Positions 8,528 to 19,000 of a DNA stretch of 64,000 nucleotides are shown here, one piece after another. The stretch covers positions 1 through 64,000 of the forward strand of contig CAWADT010000016.1 of the NCBI GenBank assembly GCA_963780865.1, read 5' to 3'. Origin of the DNA: FEN-1073 sp963780865. GTDB lineage: Bacteria; Chloroflexota; Anaerolineae; Anaerolineales; RBG-16-64-43. The translations under genes were made by a program, and so were the position numbers. Below the pieces are notes generated by a model that was not told where the DNA came from, did not search any database, and worked only from the letters and a program-made list of their open reading frames with translations. The number at the start of each line of letters is the position of its first letter. The first letter of the stretch is position 1.

Positions 8528-9721
8528 ATGGGAGATCGACCCGACCGACCAGTAAATGATTACATCAACCGGCGGCGATTCCTGCAGCTGCTCGGCCTCT
8601 CGGGCATCTCTTTGTTTGCAGCCTCCTGCCAGAAGAGCCTTCCGGCCAAATCTCCAACGGCGGCGCCCCATACTCCGACGGCCGCAATTCCATCGTTTAC
8701 TCCATCGTTCACTCCCTCGGCCACCGTCACGCCGACGAAAACCCCTACCGCCCAGCCTAAAACCATAGCGGCCATCGGGCGAGCGAACGCCTACGATCCG
8801 AAATTGCTCCGCAGCGAGTTGGAGCGCATGATCAGTGAGATCGGCGGCATGGGCAATCGGATCAAGCCCGGGGCGCGGGTCGGGATCAAGGTCAATCTGA
8901 CCGGCGGCACCTGGTGGGATGCGAGCGATAAACCGCCGGCGACGGAACTGTTTGTCACTCATCCCGCCGTGGTAGGCGCGCTTGGCGAACTGCTGCTCGA
9001 CCTGGGTGCCGCCAAGCTTTCGATCGTCGACGGGCTTGGAGACGAGACCAACTTTCTGAAGTGGGGGTACGCGGATATGGCCAAGCCACTGGGAGCCAGC
9101 CTCATCGACCTTTGCAAGCCCGACCCCTACGCCGACTTCAAGGCCTTCCCCGTTGGATCGTCCTCTTCTGTCTACGATCAATTTAAAATGAATGCCGTGC
9201 TGGGCGAATTCGATGCGTTCATTTCGGTGGGGAAGATGAAATGCCATTCCATCGCCGGCGTCACGCTTTCGCTCAAGAACCTGATCGGCCTCGCGCCAAT
9301 CAGCTTTTATCGGACCAGCCCGGATGAAAACGACCGTTCCGCCCTGCACGGGGATGCGAAGTTTGATACCCGGCTTCCGCGGGTGATCATCGACCTCAAC
9401 CGGGCGCGCCGGATCGATTTCGCCGTTATCGACGGGGTCATCACGGCGGAAGGCGGCGCCGGTCCGTGGGATGCGGGGCTGACCCAGATCCACCCGGGGC
9501 TGCTCGTCGCAAGCAAAGATCCTGTGGCGGCCGATGCCGTGGCCGCGGCGCTGATGGGATTCGATCCCGCCGCGAAGGGGGGGACCGAGCCATTCGTGCA
9601 CGCCGATAATCATTTGGCCCTGGCGCACGATGCCAAATTGGGAACCAACCAGCTTGCAGAAATTGGAATTGCCGGCCCGGCCATTCAAACGCTCGCGCGC
9701 AAGTTTAAACCGGCGAGCTGA
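8528..9721 (+). CDS. DUF362 family protein with Tat-type lipoprotein signal
   Basis: The N-terminus has twin arginines (NRRRFLQLLGLSGISLFAAS) followed by a lipobox-like cysteine, so the protein is probably exported folded and anchored as a lipoprotein. A Thr-Pro-rich linker of about 35 residues (TPTAAIPSFTPSFTPSATVT) leads into the DUF362 domain, with GARVGIKVNLTGG near residue 115 and VGKMKCHSIAGVTLSLKNL near 240. DUF362 proteins often contain iron-sulfur clusters, but no Cys cluster is evident here. The function is unknown. A GGAGAAAATAA site precedes the ATG. Confidence 0.85.
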   Translation: MGDRPDRPVNDYINRRRFLQLLGLSGISLFAASCQKSLPAKSPTAAPHTPTAAIPSFTPSFTPSATVTPTKTPTAQPKTIAAIGRANAYDPKLLRSELERMISEIGGMGNRIKPGARVGIKVNLTGGTWWDASDKPPATELFVTHPAVVGALGELLLDLGAAKLSIVDGLGDETNFLKWGYADMAKPLGASLIDLCKPDPYADFKAFPVGSSSSVYDQFKMNAVLGEFDAFISVGKMKCHSIAGVTLSLKNLIGLAPISFYRTSPDENDRSALHGDAKFDTRLPRVIIDLNRARRIDFAVIDGVITAEGGAGPWDAGLTQIHPGLLVASKDPVAADAVAAALMGFDPAAKGGTEPFVHADNHLALAHDAKLGTNQLAEIGIAGPAIQTLARKFKPAS

Positions 9722-9927
9722 CCAATTTTTTTCGGCCGCTCTTTCATCGCCGCAGAAGTGAGAGTGCGGGTAGCGGATGACCTCCTTGCTGCGACATCCG
9801 ATGGGAAATTTTGATCCGCGTTGAAAACGGGATCGGGAAAAAATACAACAAAGCAACCTCCGGGAAAACATGTTTATAATCATGGAAAAGAAATAATTAT
9901 TAGGGCAATCCGGGGAAGAAAGGTTTT

Positions 9928-11118
9928 ATGATGCCTGACATTCAATCAAAACCCAATAAAAAACGCCGGACCGTTTTTTCAGTCCTCTTGATTATTCTTG
10001 CTTCTATCGGCCTTTGCGCAACCGGCGTAATCGCCAAGGCGGTAAACGATCGCTCGGATTATTGGGAGATCTTCTATTGGATGGATTCGGATATGCTGCA
10101 ACGGACGGAGGTATCAAGATATTACCGCGACATGGGTTGGCGGCACAATGAAGAATTATATGAAATATCCGGTCAGATGACAATTGCGGAACTTGCAACA
10201 TTTGCGTCGGTGACCGACCTTTGGATGCCAAATTTCAGGGCGTTGAAAAACGGGAATGGAGATAAAACGATCATTACGGCTGACCAAATTAATGGGTTTA
10301 CCGAAATGCTTCAGTTTTTCGCCAGCCGAGGCAGTCCATCTTTGCGGGACGACATTAACGGGGAGATGGAGCGGTTGCGCCTCCCGGATTTCATCGGGAT
10401 GACGATGACGCAGGCATGGGTTCATGTGCATGCGGTCTGGGGGGATTACGATCCAAAATTGGCAACGGATTTCATCTATCTGGAAGATCCATCGATCAAG
10501 CCTACTCCGACACCAATTCCTACGCGCGGCCCCAGTTCTATACGTACCCCGCAGGGGACGCTTGAAGGCGGGGGGTTTGCGAACTTCTGGGTGGAATATC
10601 GCGACCCGGACGACAATTACGGATTTGCTTACCCGGCCGATTGGGTTCTTTCCAGCCAACCGGATGATGCCAACCCGGATAAGGGGATGTCGGTATGCAA
10701 TAATGATTTGGATAATTTTTATTGGGGAGACCCCAAAGGATCGTGCATTCTAATACTAGAAAAAGGGGGGATTGACCCGGATCATCCGCTGGATCAGGCG
10801 GCAAGCGAAGCAATTTGCGTCTATTATATGAATCAGGAATGCGGTCCGATTACGTTGATTCCCGAAAATTCCGGCCACCCCGCGCGCGTCGAGGTTCAAT
10901 TCAAAGTGATGTATTTGGATCCACCCATAACCGCCGCGGCGGTTGTATTCCGGACTGTTTCCGGGAAATTGATCATCTTCTATTCGACTGTACCGATCAT
11001 GCAAACCCCCGAGGCGCAGGCGATCGTCGATACCTTTGTTCTCGGAGACGACACTCCGATCATTGCACCGGCGTTTGAACCGTCCAAAAAGATTTCCGTC
11101 ACCGAAACAAGTCCCTGA
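9928..11118 (+). CDS. Membrane-anchored hypothetical protein with Thr-Pro linker
   Basis: A 396-residue protein with one N-terminal membrane helix (VFSVLLIILASIGLCATGVIA) and an extracytoplasmic remainder. The first outer domain (about 40-185) is of unknown type. A linker with TPTPIPTRGPSS leads to a C-terminal domain (about 215-375) with a pattern seen in PsbP-like or surface-exposed domains of Chloroflexota: GFAYPADWVLSS and IVDTFVLGDD. Two cysteines near residues 258 and 274 could form a disulfide. AAAGGTTTT precedes the ATG pair. No function can be given. Confidence 0.7.
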   Translation: MMPDIQSKPNKKRRTVFSVLLIILASIGLCATGVIAKAVNDRSDYWEIFYWMDSDMLQRTEVSRYYRDMGWRHNEELYEISGQMTIAELATFASVTDLWMPNFRALKNGNGDKTIITADQINGFTEMLQFFASRGSPSLRDDINGEMERLRLPDFIGMTMTQAWVHVHAVWGDYDPKLATDFIYLEDPSIKPTPTPIPTRGPSSIRTPQGTLEGGGFANFWVEYRDPDDNYGFAYPADWVLSSQPDDANPDKGMSVCNNDLDNFYWGDPKGSCILILEKGGIDPDHPLDQAASEAICVYYMNQECGPITLIPENSGHPARVEVQFKVMYLDPPITAAAVVFRTVSGKLIIFYSTVPIMQTPEAQAIVDTFVLGDDTPIIAPAFEPSKKISVTETSP

Positions 11119-11162
11119 ACGGAACGATGATCAGGGGGATCCTTGAGCTCTTGGGTGGACGA

Positions 11163-11753
11163 CTATTCATCCTCCCGGATCATGATCTCCTCCCCGCTCT
11201 CCGAACCGGCTTCGCCGGGGTAAATACTGATATTGATCGTCATCGCTGCGCCGCCTTTCGGCCGCCGCGTGGAATATTCGTCCAGCAGTTTCGCCAATCT
11301 TTTCTGAAGCCCGGCCGCCTCCCCCGGGTTCAGGCGCAGTGTTTTGAGCAGCCCGAACACCGGCTGCTCCTCCGGCCGGCTTCGGAGTTTCTGAAGCGCC
11401 GCCGTCAGATGGTCGTGGAGGATGGACAGCGTCAGCGTGTTTTTCCCTTCCGGCGATCCGGCGGCGAGCGCCGGAGTAAAGTGGTACGCCGCCGCGCGGT
11501 AAAACTTTTCCAGATTTTTGCCTGTATCTCTTTTTTCCACCAATTGGATCAATCCCGTCTTTTCCAATAACTTGAAATGATGCGTGAGGTTGGCGGGATG
11601 AACCCCGAGCGCGCGGCCAGCCCCCGAGACGCTTTGCTTTTCCCGGGCGAGCATTTCCAGAATCACCATCCGGGTGGGATGGACGTACGCCCGGATCTTT
11701 TCTTCGCCGTCAATCGTCATCATCGCCACCGGAGTGAAGTCATAAGTAGCCAT
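11163..11753 (-). CDS. ArsR-type winged-helix transcriptional regulator
   Basis: The N-terminal third holds a winged helix-turn-helix: AYVHPTRMVILEMLAREKQS, then GVHPANLTHHFKLLEKTGLI, the usual ArsR-family arrangement. The C-terminal part (about 95-175) is helical and probably mediates dimerisation or ligand sensing. No metal-binding cysteine motif is seen. The divergent AHSA1-family gene (11980) is its most likely target because ArsR-AHSA1 pairs are common, and the 226-base AT-rich gap between them would hold the operators. Confidence 0.87.
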   Translation of the reverse strand: MATYDFTPVAMMTIDGEEKIRAYVHPTRMVILEMLAREKQSVSGAGRALGVHPANLTHHFKLLEKTGLIQLVEKRDTGKNLEKFYRAAAYHFTPALAAGSPEGKNTLTLSILHDHLTAALQKLRSRPEEQPVFGLLKTLRLNPGEAAGLQKRLAKLLDEYSTRRPKGGAAMTINISIYPGEAGSESGEEIMIREDE

Positions 11754-11979
11754 ATTTCTAATAATAGAATTTTTTCAAATTATGTCAAGAACTATTCGGA
11801 TAGTTTTACTCTAATTATGCCGGATTTCACCGGCAGCCAGCGACATCGCGACTTTCGAATCGTTGCGAATATTCAGACCGTAGGGTGCAAATTGCATTTT
11901 TCGACCGGCGGGTGCATCCCGTCTACAATGTATTTCGTATCGGCAAGAAACCGAAATTCGGTTGAAAGGAGAGTGTGCG

Positions 11980-12450
11980 ATGGTTGAGAAAAAGTTTTCC
12001 GTTCCCGCCGGGAAACCGGAAGTGATCGTCACCGGAACGTTCGATGCGCCGCGCGACCGGCTCTTCAAGGTCCTGACGGATCCGCAACTGATACCCAGAT
12101 GGTGGGGGCCGCGGCGCATGGTCACAACGGTGGAAAAGATGGACGTTCGCAAAGGCGGGGATTGGCGGTTCATCCAACGCGATCCCGAAGGAAAGGAATT
12201 CGCCTTTCGCGGCATGTTCCGGGAGGTGAAGCCGCCCGAACGGCTGGAATACACCTTCGAATATGAGGCGATGCCCGGCCATATCTCGGATGATATCGTG
12301 ACGCTCGAGAAGCATGATGGCAAGACAACCGAAACACAGCGAATCGTCTTCCAATCGATCGAGGACCGGGATGGAATAGTCGGCCAGGGGATGGAAGAAG
12401 GGGAGATGGAAGGGCTCGACCGGCTTGAGGAGCTTGTTTCAAAAAAATAA
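11980..12450 (+). CDS. SRPBCC / AHSA1 (activator of Hsp90 ATPase-like) domain protein
   Basis: A 156-residue START-like protein: VTGTFDAPRDRLFKVLTDPQ at the N-terminus, WWGPRRMVTTVEKMDVRKGG, and a C-terminal helix with GMEEGEMEGLDRLEELV. This is the AHSA1 form of the SRPBCC fold, which has a hydrophobic ligand pocket. AAAGGAGA at 11966 places the start at the ATG at 11980 rather than the TTG at 11962. It is divergent from the ArsR-type regulator and ends in a strong terminator. Confidence 0.88.
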   Translation: MVEKKFSVPAGKPEVIVTGTFDAPRDRLFKVLTDPQLIPRWWGPRRMVTTVEKMDVRKGGDWRFIQRDPEGKEFAFRGMFREVKPPERLEYTFEYEAMPGHISDDIVTLEKHDGKTTETQRIVFQSIEDRDGIVGQGMEEGEMEGLDRLEELVSKK

Positions 12451-12460
12451 ATAGTACGGC

Positions 12461-12503
12461 GCGGGAATATCCCCCCAGTCAACGGGGGATATTCCCGCTT
12501 TTT
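12461..12503 (+). terminator. Rho-independent terminator after the AHSA1 gene
   Basis: A perfect 15-bp stem (GCGGGAATATCCCCC with its complement at 12484-12498) around an 8-base loop is followed by TTTTT. Confidence 0.93.
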
Positions 12504-12558
12504 AATAATTGGGCGGAGGAGCGGATAAAATTTTTCGGAAAGGATAGAAGGAGGAGAA

Positions 12559-13113
12559 ATGAGGAATCTCATCCTGTGGAATTTGATTACGCTCGACGGT
12601 TTTTTCGAAGGACCGAAAAGCTGGGATTTGGATTGGCATAGTCTCGTCTGGGGCGAGGATTTGGACCGATTGTCGCTGGATCAGTTAAAAACCGCCGGCA
12701 TGCTTCTTTTCGGCCGGGTGACGTACCAGGGGATGGCTTCCTACTGGTCCACCGCGAAGGGTGAGGTTGCCGATGCGATGAACGCCATCCCGAAAATCGT
12801 TTTCTCCAGAACGCTGGAGAACGCCGAATGGAATAACACCAGGCTGATTAAAGAAAACGCGGTCGAAGAAATCGTCAAACTGAAAAGTGAACCCGGAAAG
12901 GATCTATTCATCTTCGGCAGCGCCGCTCTTTCCTCGGCCTTTATGCAACACGGCCTGATCGACCAGTACCGCCTGGGGGTCGTCCCGGTCGTCCTGGGCG
13001 GAGGGAACCCGCTCTTCAAACCCGCTTCGCATAGAATAACAATGAAATTGATCGATACCAAGACGTTTTCGTCTGGTTTTGCTATTCTTCGCTACCAGCC
13101 CGCAAGCGAATAA
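12559..13113 (+). CDS. Dihydrofolate reductase-like (RibD C-terminal) protein
   Basis: A 184-residue protein of the DHFR-like/RibD_C family. MRNLILWNLITLDGFFEGP is the typical first strand, LLFGRVTYQGMASYW the NADPH-contacting helix region, and LFIFGSAALSSAFMQHGLID and VVPVVLGGGNPLF the conserved C-terminal parts. These single-domain proteins are probable NADPH reductases of unknown substrate and are not the housekeeping folate enzyme. AGGAGGAGAA directly precedes the ATG. Confidence 0.9.
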   Translation: MRNLILWNLITLDGFFEGPKSWDLDWHSLVWGEDLDRLSLDQLKTAGMLLFGRVTYQGMASYWSTAKGEVADAMNAIPKIVFSRTLENAEWNNTRLIKENAVEEIVKLKSEPGKDLFIFGSAALSSAFMQHGLIDQYRLGVVPVVLGGGNPLFKPASHRITMKLIDTKTFSSGFAILRYQPASE

Positions 13114-13232
13114 AGTTATTGCCAGCCTTTTATAACGGAATAGAAAGGAAGCGATATAATCCATACAGGTTTCCCTAATGGGGGCGGAAATCCCCAATAG
13201 CGGTTTTACTTTTTTGGCCAAGGGGAGGCTGT

Positions 13233-13616
13233 ATGAACGCTATCGCGCAAAAACTGGATCGATTATCTAGGCTATACGAGCAAAAACAAAAATATTCGAG
13301 GGACAAACAGGAAATTATTGATGGGTTGTTGACTCCTGAAATAAAAGCCAAGATCGACGAAGTGGAAACCGAATTTAAACAGCAGGAAGATATTATTGCC
13401 AAATCCATCGATGCCTTGGAAAGTGAAATCAAGGCGGACACATCGGTATTTGGAACGACCGTGAAATCCTCGGGGCTGATGGCCGTCTGGAGCAAAGGCC
13501 GAATTACATGGGATACAAAAGGGCTGACATCCTTTGCCGGATCCCACCCTGAAGTTTTGGAGTTTAGAAAAGAAGGCAAGCCAATCGTTTCGGTCAGAAA
13601 ATTATTGCCGGATTAA
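13233..13616 (+). CDS. Coiled-coil hypothetical protein, possibly Gam-like
   Basis: A 127-residue protein. The first 75 residues are strongly helical and charged, and the C-terminal part has VWSKGRITWDTKGL and FRKEGKPIVSVRK. That layout, a long coiled coil followed by a basic W-containing tail, is reminiscent of phage host-nuclease inhibitor (Gam-like) proteins, but I cannot confirm homology. AAGGGGAGGCTGT precedes the ATG. No other phage gene lies nearby. The 210 bases downstream contain nothing recognisable. Confidence 0.6.
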   Translation: MNAIAQKLDRLSRLYEQKQKYSRDKQEIIDGLLTPEIKAKIDEVETEFKQQEDIIAKSIDALESEIKADTSVFGTTVKSSGLMAVWSKGRITWDTKGLTSFAGSHPEVLEFRKEGKPIVSVRKLLPD

Positions 13617-13826
13617 TTTCGTAAAATAGAAGAAAAAAGGCGGATCCGACAAACGCGGTTACGTTTTTACACGGGAATGATATTTTCCAACCGCCGAATA
13701 TTTCCGGAATAATAAGATAAAAAGCTATTCTTTTTGGGATTCCGGAAATTCAATAGAGGGACCAGCGGCGGTTGGAGCCAATCCATTTAAGGAATAATCC
13801 AAGTCGGTCAACCCGATTATTCCCCC

Positions 13827-15912
13827 CTACCCGCTCACCCCAAGTTTCAACACCGCGCCCGTGTCCGTCACCGCCCACAGCGTCCCGTCGGGCGAGCGTG
13901 AGAGCGTGACGATCACGCCCTCCACCGGCGAGGCGACCGTTTGCCATTCACCGCCGGTCCAATGCAGCAACCCGTCGCCCGCCATCCAGCCGTCGGTGGC
14001 CGAACTCATCAAAACGGAATCCATCCAGACCGCGCCCGCCGGAACCGGATACGAGGTCCAGGTTTTGCCGTCCCAGTGGAAGATCAGGCCGTGGTTGGAG
14101 GAGGAGTCAGCGTTCTCCGCCACGCCCGCCGCCCAAATGTCGTCGGCGGCAACCCCGTTCACCGCCAGCAGCCGGTACGCGTCCGGCCAAGTGGCTGTCT
14201 TCCACGAGGAGCCGTCCCAATGCAGGACAAGCGTCTGGTCCCCGCCGCCCACCGCCCAGCCGTCGTCGGCCGAAGAAAAATACATCCCGTACAGCGAGCA
14301 TTTGCAGGGCGGGTTCTTTTCAAAGAGCCCGACGTCGATCCATTGCGTCCCGTCCCAATGGCTGATCCACGGCTGGCTGAAATCTCCGCCCTCGACGCTG
14401 CCCGCCACCCAGCCGTCGTCGGCCGAGGGGAAGGCCAGCGCATTGAAGCGGTAATACAAACTGTTGGTGGATGCACCGCGGGCCTTGTACGGCAGCGCGA
14501 CCGACCAGTCGCTCCCGTCCCAGCGCAGCACCTGCCCGCCCTCGCCCGCCGCCCATCCGCCGCCGGAGGGCAGCATCGCCACGGCGTTCAAAGTCTGCGA
14601 AGTCGGGCCGTCCGCCTCGGTCCATCCGGTTCCGTCCCAGTGCGCGAGCAGCCCGCCGTCTCCTACGCCCCAGGCGTCGCTCCCGGAAAGGAACGAGGCG
14701 GCTTCGAAGGGAAGCGGAACGTTCCCGAACTCGCGGTTCCAGCGCGCGCCGTCCCAATGCCAGATCATTCCCGCCCGCGACCGGCCCGGAATCCAGCCGG
14801 CAGCCCACGCGTCGCCAGCCGAGGGCATGTCAAGCGAGAGCACTTCGCCGTCCGGCCCGTTGCCGGCAAAAGTTTTCCAATCCTTGGTGTCCCACCTCAG
14901 GACAATGTCGCCGCGCGTCCAGGATCCCAGGATCCACCCGTCCCCGCTCTCCGGATCGATCGCCATCCGGCGCGGATTGGGCGCGAGCGACGAATACACC
15001 CACCACTCGCCGAGCGCGTAACGCAGAATCACGCCCTGCTGGCTCGCCGCCCACCCGCTCTCGGAGGACGTGAACGCCACCTCGTCAAGATCTTTATCGG
15101 TGGGCGAATCCACCGCGCTCCACGCTTCCCCGTCCCAGTGCATAAGGGTCCCCGCGGCTCCCACCGCCCAGCCGTCGTCGGCGGAAATCATCTGGAGCGC
15201 GGCGAGGGCCGGCGCCACACCGGCCGGCGACCAGCCGGTTCCATCCCACCGGATAAAGTGATAGGCCGGGCCTGAACCTTCGTCCGCAAACGCGATCCCC
15301 CAGGCAAGTTTGGCAGTGACGAAGGAGAGGTCGACGATGTATCCGAGTGAATCGGGATTGGAAAAGGAGGCCCACACCGCGCCATCCCAATGCAACAAGC
15401 GGCTTCGGGTTCTGAGTTCCCCGGGGCCGACCGGATAGGCTTCGTCGGCCACGGCCCAGGCGTCGTCCGCCGCCAGGGAAAACACTCTCCGAATCGTGAG
15501 GTCTGCCAGCGAGTTCGACCCGCGTCCAACCGTCTCCGGTCCTATGGAGGATCACTCCCCGCTCGCCCACCACCCATCCGTCGCCGGAGGGCAGCAAGGA
15601 AATATCCCGGAAGACGCGATGGCACGGGTCGGGCGATCCGTCGTCGACGCAGGTCCATGCAAACGGACTGTAGGTTGGCCGAAGCGTGGCGGAAGGGATC
15701 CAGCCGCGGTCGCGGGTGATGGTCGGTGTGATCGTTTCGGTGGGTAACGGGGAAGGCGAGAGGATCAGCGTGGGAGTGTCGAAGGGCAGGTTGGATAAAT
15801 TCGGGGTATTGGGGAGCGGCGCGGGGCCGGCGTTGCCATGCAGAAACGGAAACGTGCATCCCGCCAGCAGTAGGAAGCAACTTGACTGTAGAATTCGAAC
15901 CGTGCGGTTCAT
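13827..15912 (-). CDS. Beta-propeller lipoprotein, frameshifted as assembled
   Basis: The product begins with a lipoprotein signal (ILQSSCFLLLAGC), then a Thr-Pro-rich linker, then about twelve repeats built on DDGWAVG and LLHWDGTGW, as in Ycf48/BNR-type propellers. The first part (15912 to about 15510) and the rest (about 15510 to 13827) are in different frames. Joining DGWTRVE to SLADLTIRRVFSLAADD restores a perfect repeat, so a single base has been gained or lost near 15508-15517. The full protein would be about 695 residues, outside the cell. The ATG at 15912 is preferred over a TTG two codons upstream. Confidence 0.8.
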
Positions 15913-15940
15913 GGTCAATTCTTGTTAAATGCTCTACTCC

Positions 15941-16001
15941 CCCTCATCTGGCCTTCGGCCACCTTCTCCCGGCATAAGCCGGGAGAAGGATGGGATGAGG
16001 G
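15941..16001. repeat. Dispersed palindromic repeat, family A, copy 2
   Basis: Shorter, inverted copy of the repeat at 5526-5607: CCCTCATCTGGCCTTCGGCC at the left and GGATGGGATGAGGG at the right, with CTTCTCCCGGC/GCCGGGAGAAG as the inner stem. It lies between secA (downstream side) and the start of the propeller gene. Confidence 0.7.
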
Positions 16002-16037
16002 CGAAACAAGGAGGACTAGTTTTCATTCGGTTGTCTC

Positions 16038-19000
16038 TCAATGCCTATGCCGTTTGCGCTTGCCGGATGCGGGCGCGGGCTGATTCTCCGGCGGCGCGGG
16101 CAATTCGGGCGCGGCGGGCTTCCCTTCGCCCCCGGCCGGCGCGCCGGGTTGGGCGGTGCGCAGGCCCATATGGAACAGCCGCGATACCACGCCCGAGCGC
16201 ACTTCCTGCATGAGCGCCTGGAACAGATCGAAGGCGCTGCTCTTGTATTGCACCAGCGGATCGCGCTGGGCGTACGCCTCCAGGCCGATCGAAGTCCGCA
16301 GCGCTTCCATCTGGGTCAGGTATTCCACCCATGATTGGCCGATGACGCCGAGCATCAGCTCGCGGTGGGCCTGCCGGATGACCCGGTGGCCGATCGCCTC
16401 GATCGCCAGCGGCCGCAGGTGCTCCGGCCACTCGCGCATCGGAACCGTTGCGGGGGCGAGTTTCGTGCCCGCGCCGGGCATCGTCTCCCGGATTGCCGTC
16501 TGCAAATCCTCTGGGAGCGAATCCAGCGTCTGCTCCGCGATCTGGTGCCAGTACCGCCGCCCCCATTCCACGCTGACCAGATTGAGCGATTCCAGGAGGT
16601 GCGTCTCGACGCGTTCCTCCAATTCGTCATCCCCGCGGGCGGATCCATCCATCGCCAAGCTTGCGGCGAGGTGGATCCACGAGAATTGCGCCGCGGCCAC
16701 GGCCCGGCGCTGGTGGGTGCGCTGATCGAACACGGTCTGGGTGCGCATCGTCACCGCCGCGAGCAGCCCCGCCAGTTCGTTTTCTCCGGCCGGGGATTGC
16801 CCGGCGGCTTTGATTTGATCGCCCACTTCCTGCAGGACCCGCGCGCGCCGGTCGGCCAGCGCCTTCTCCAGCTGGTTGTGCAACCGCTCCACCACCGCGT
16901 CGAAATCCTCGTCGGGCGACGGGGCGCGCTCGGGCAGAAGCCCCGTGCGGCGCTGGAGCCAGGCGGCCGCCTGGGCCGAAGCCCGCACCCACGCGGCTTC
17001 GTCGGTCAGCGAGAGCAGGTGCTGCCGCAGCGGCCGGGTCTGGTCCGGCGCGAGCAATTCGCGCGGGACGGCCTTGGCATCGATCGCCGCCGCGGCGGCG
17101 GCCGCGTCGACGAGCGCGCGCGGCGTGAGCTCCCCGCCTTTTTCCTTCGCTTCGATCTCCGCGCCTTCCAGCGCCGTCTCCATCGCTTCGCGGTTCTCGC
17201 GTTCCCATTGCCGCGCGTGCTCGGAGATGCTTTCCATCTGCTTGTCGAACGCCTCGCGCAGGTGGAGGGCTTCCTCCTCCAGCGCGCGGGCGGCCAGGTC
17301 GACGATCGCGGACAGGCGCCGGGCGCCGGGTTCTTCCATCAGCTCCTCGATGATCACCCGGTTGGCGAAGGAAGGCCGCATCGATCCGTCGGAGAAGCGC
17401 AGCGTGGGCTGCACGTCCTCCAGCCAGCCGATGAGCTTCCACGGTTCCTCGTCCTTCTTGGAAAGCGCGATGTGGCGGCGGATGTCCTCCGAGAGCATCG
17501 CGCGGATGTCTTCGGAGAGGTCGTCTTTCTCGTAGATTCGCTCGCGCATCTCGTAGACCTTGGCGCGCTGCTTGTTCAGAACGTCGTCGTATTCGATCAG
17601 GTGTTTGCGCACGTCGAAGTTCGCGCCTTCCACCCTGGATTGGGCCTGCTCGATCATCCGGCCAACCAGCCCGGATTCGAGCGGGACGGCGTCGTCGATG
17701 CGCATCGTTTGCATCATGCTCGACACCTGCTCGCCGCCGAACCGGCGCATGAGGTCGTCTTCCATGGAGAGGAAGAAACGCGAGGAGCCGGGGTCGCCCT
17801 GGCGGCCGGCGCGGCCGCGCAGCTGGTTGTCGATCCGCCGCGCTTCGTGCCGCTCGGATCCCAGCACGTGCAAGCCGCCCAGTTCGCGCACCTTCTGTTC
17901 CTCGCGCATGTGCTTGCGGAAGAATTCCACTTCGGTGGCGTAGACCCCGATGTCCTCCGCGTCCGCCTTATCCAATAAGCTCAGCCGGTCGGCGTTGATC
18001 AAATTGTACGGGTCCTTCACGCCCGAGCGCCGCAGCACGCGGTTGATCGCGGCGAGGATTTCCTCGGCCAGATCCCCGCCCAGTTTGATGTCGACGCCGC
18101 GCCCGGCCATGTTGGTGGCGATGGTCACTCCGCCGAAGGCCCCCGCTCCGGTGATGATCTGGCTTTCCTCGGCGTGCTTCTTGGCGTTGAGCACCTGGTG
18201 CGGAATTCCCTTTTGCAGCGCCTGCAGCAGCCGCGGCCGGGTTTCCTCCGGGAGCGAAAGCACGGAGAGCAGGCGGTCCACGTTGGCCGTATCCTCCGGA
18301 TTGAGCGAAGCGTTCAGCGGTTTGGCCACCGCCCGCAGCGCGGCGGGGGAGAGATTGTTCAGGGGCTGGGAGAGCGGCTGCAGCTCTTCGATCAGCCGGC
18401 CGTCCTCCGGAATGTTGTGCGCCCGGCACCACGCGTCCCGCAGAATCAGGGTGAGGGCCAGCTTGCGCAGCGGTTCGGCGCGCATCCGCTCCGAAAGCAA
18501 CTCCGAGCGTTCCACCGAGGTGGTCCCCATCAGCACCGGGCGGCCGAGCGAGTGCATCTGCAGAATTTCGGTGCACACGGCGCGGTATTTGGCTTCCTCG
18601 GTCCGGAAGATCACGTCTTTGTAATCCTTGCGGCGCCAGAACACCGGCGTCTTCGGATCGGTTTTGCGGGCGAAGAAGAAAAATTTGTTGCTCTCTTCCT
18701 TATAGGGAACTTCCGCCAGATCGGATTCCGCGCGCGAGGCGATGTACTCCAGGTTGGTGGGAATCGGCACCACGTTTAATTTGTAGATTTTGTCGAACTC
18801 TTCCGCCTCAGTGAGCGCCGTTCCGGTCATTCCGGAGAGCTTGGCATACAGGCGGAAATAATTCTGGAGTGTGATCGTGGCGTAGGTGACGTTCTCCGGC
18901 TGCACCTCGAGCCCCTCTTTGGCCTCCACCGCCTGGTGCAGCCCGTCGGACCAGCGCCGTCCGTGCATCAGGCGGCCGGTGAACTCGTCGACGATCACCA

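Noticed and set aside
16335..17978. Long plus-strand open frame inside secA
   Set aside because: Antisense to SecA, compositionally biased and without homology; the minus frame has all SecA motifs.
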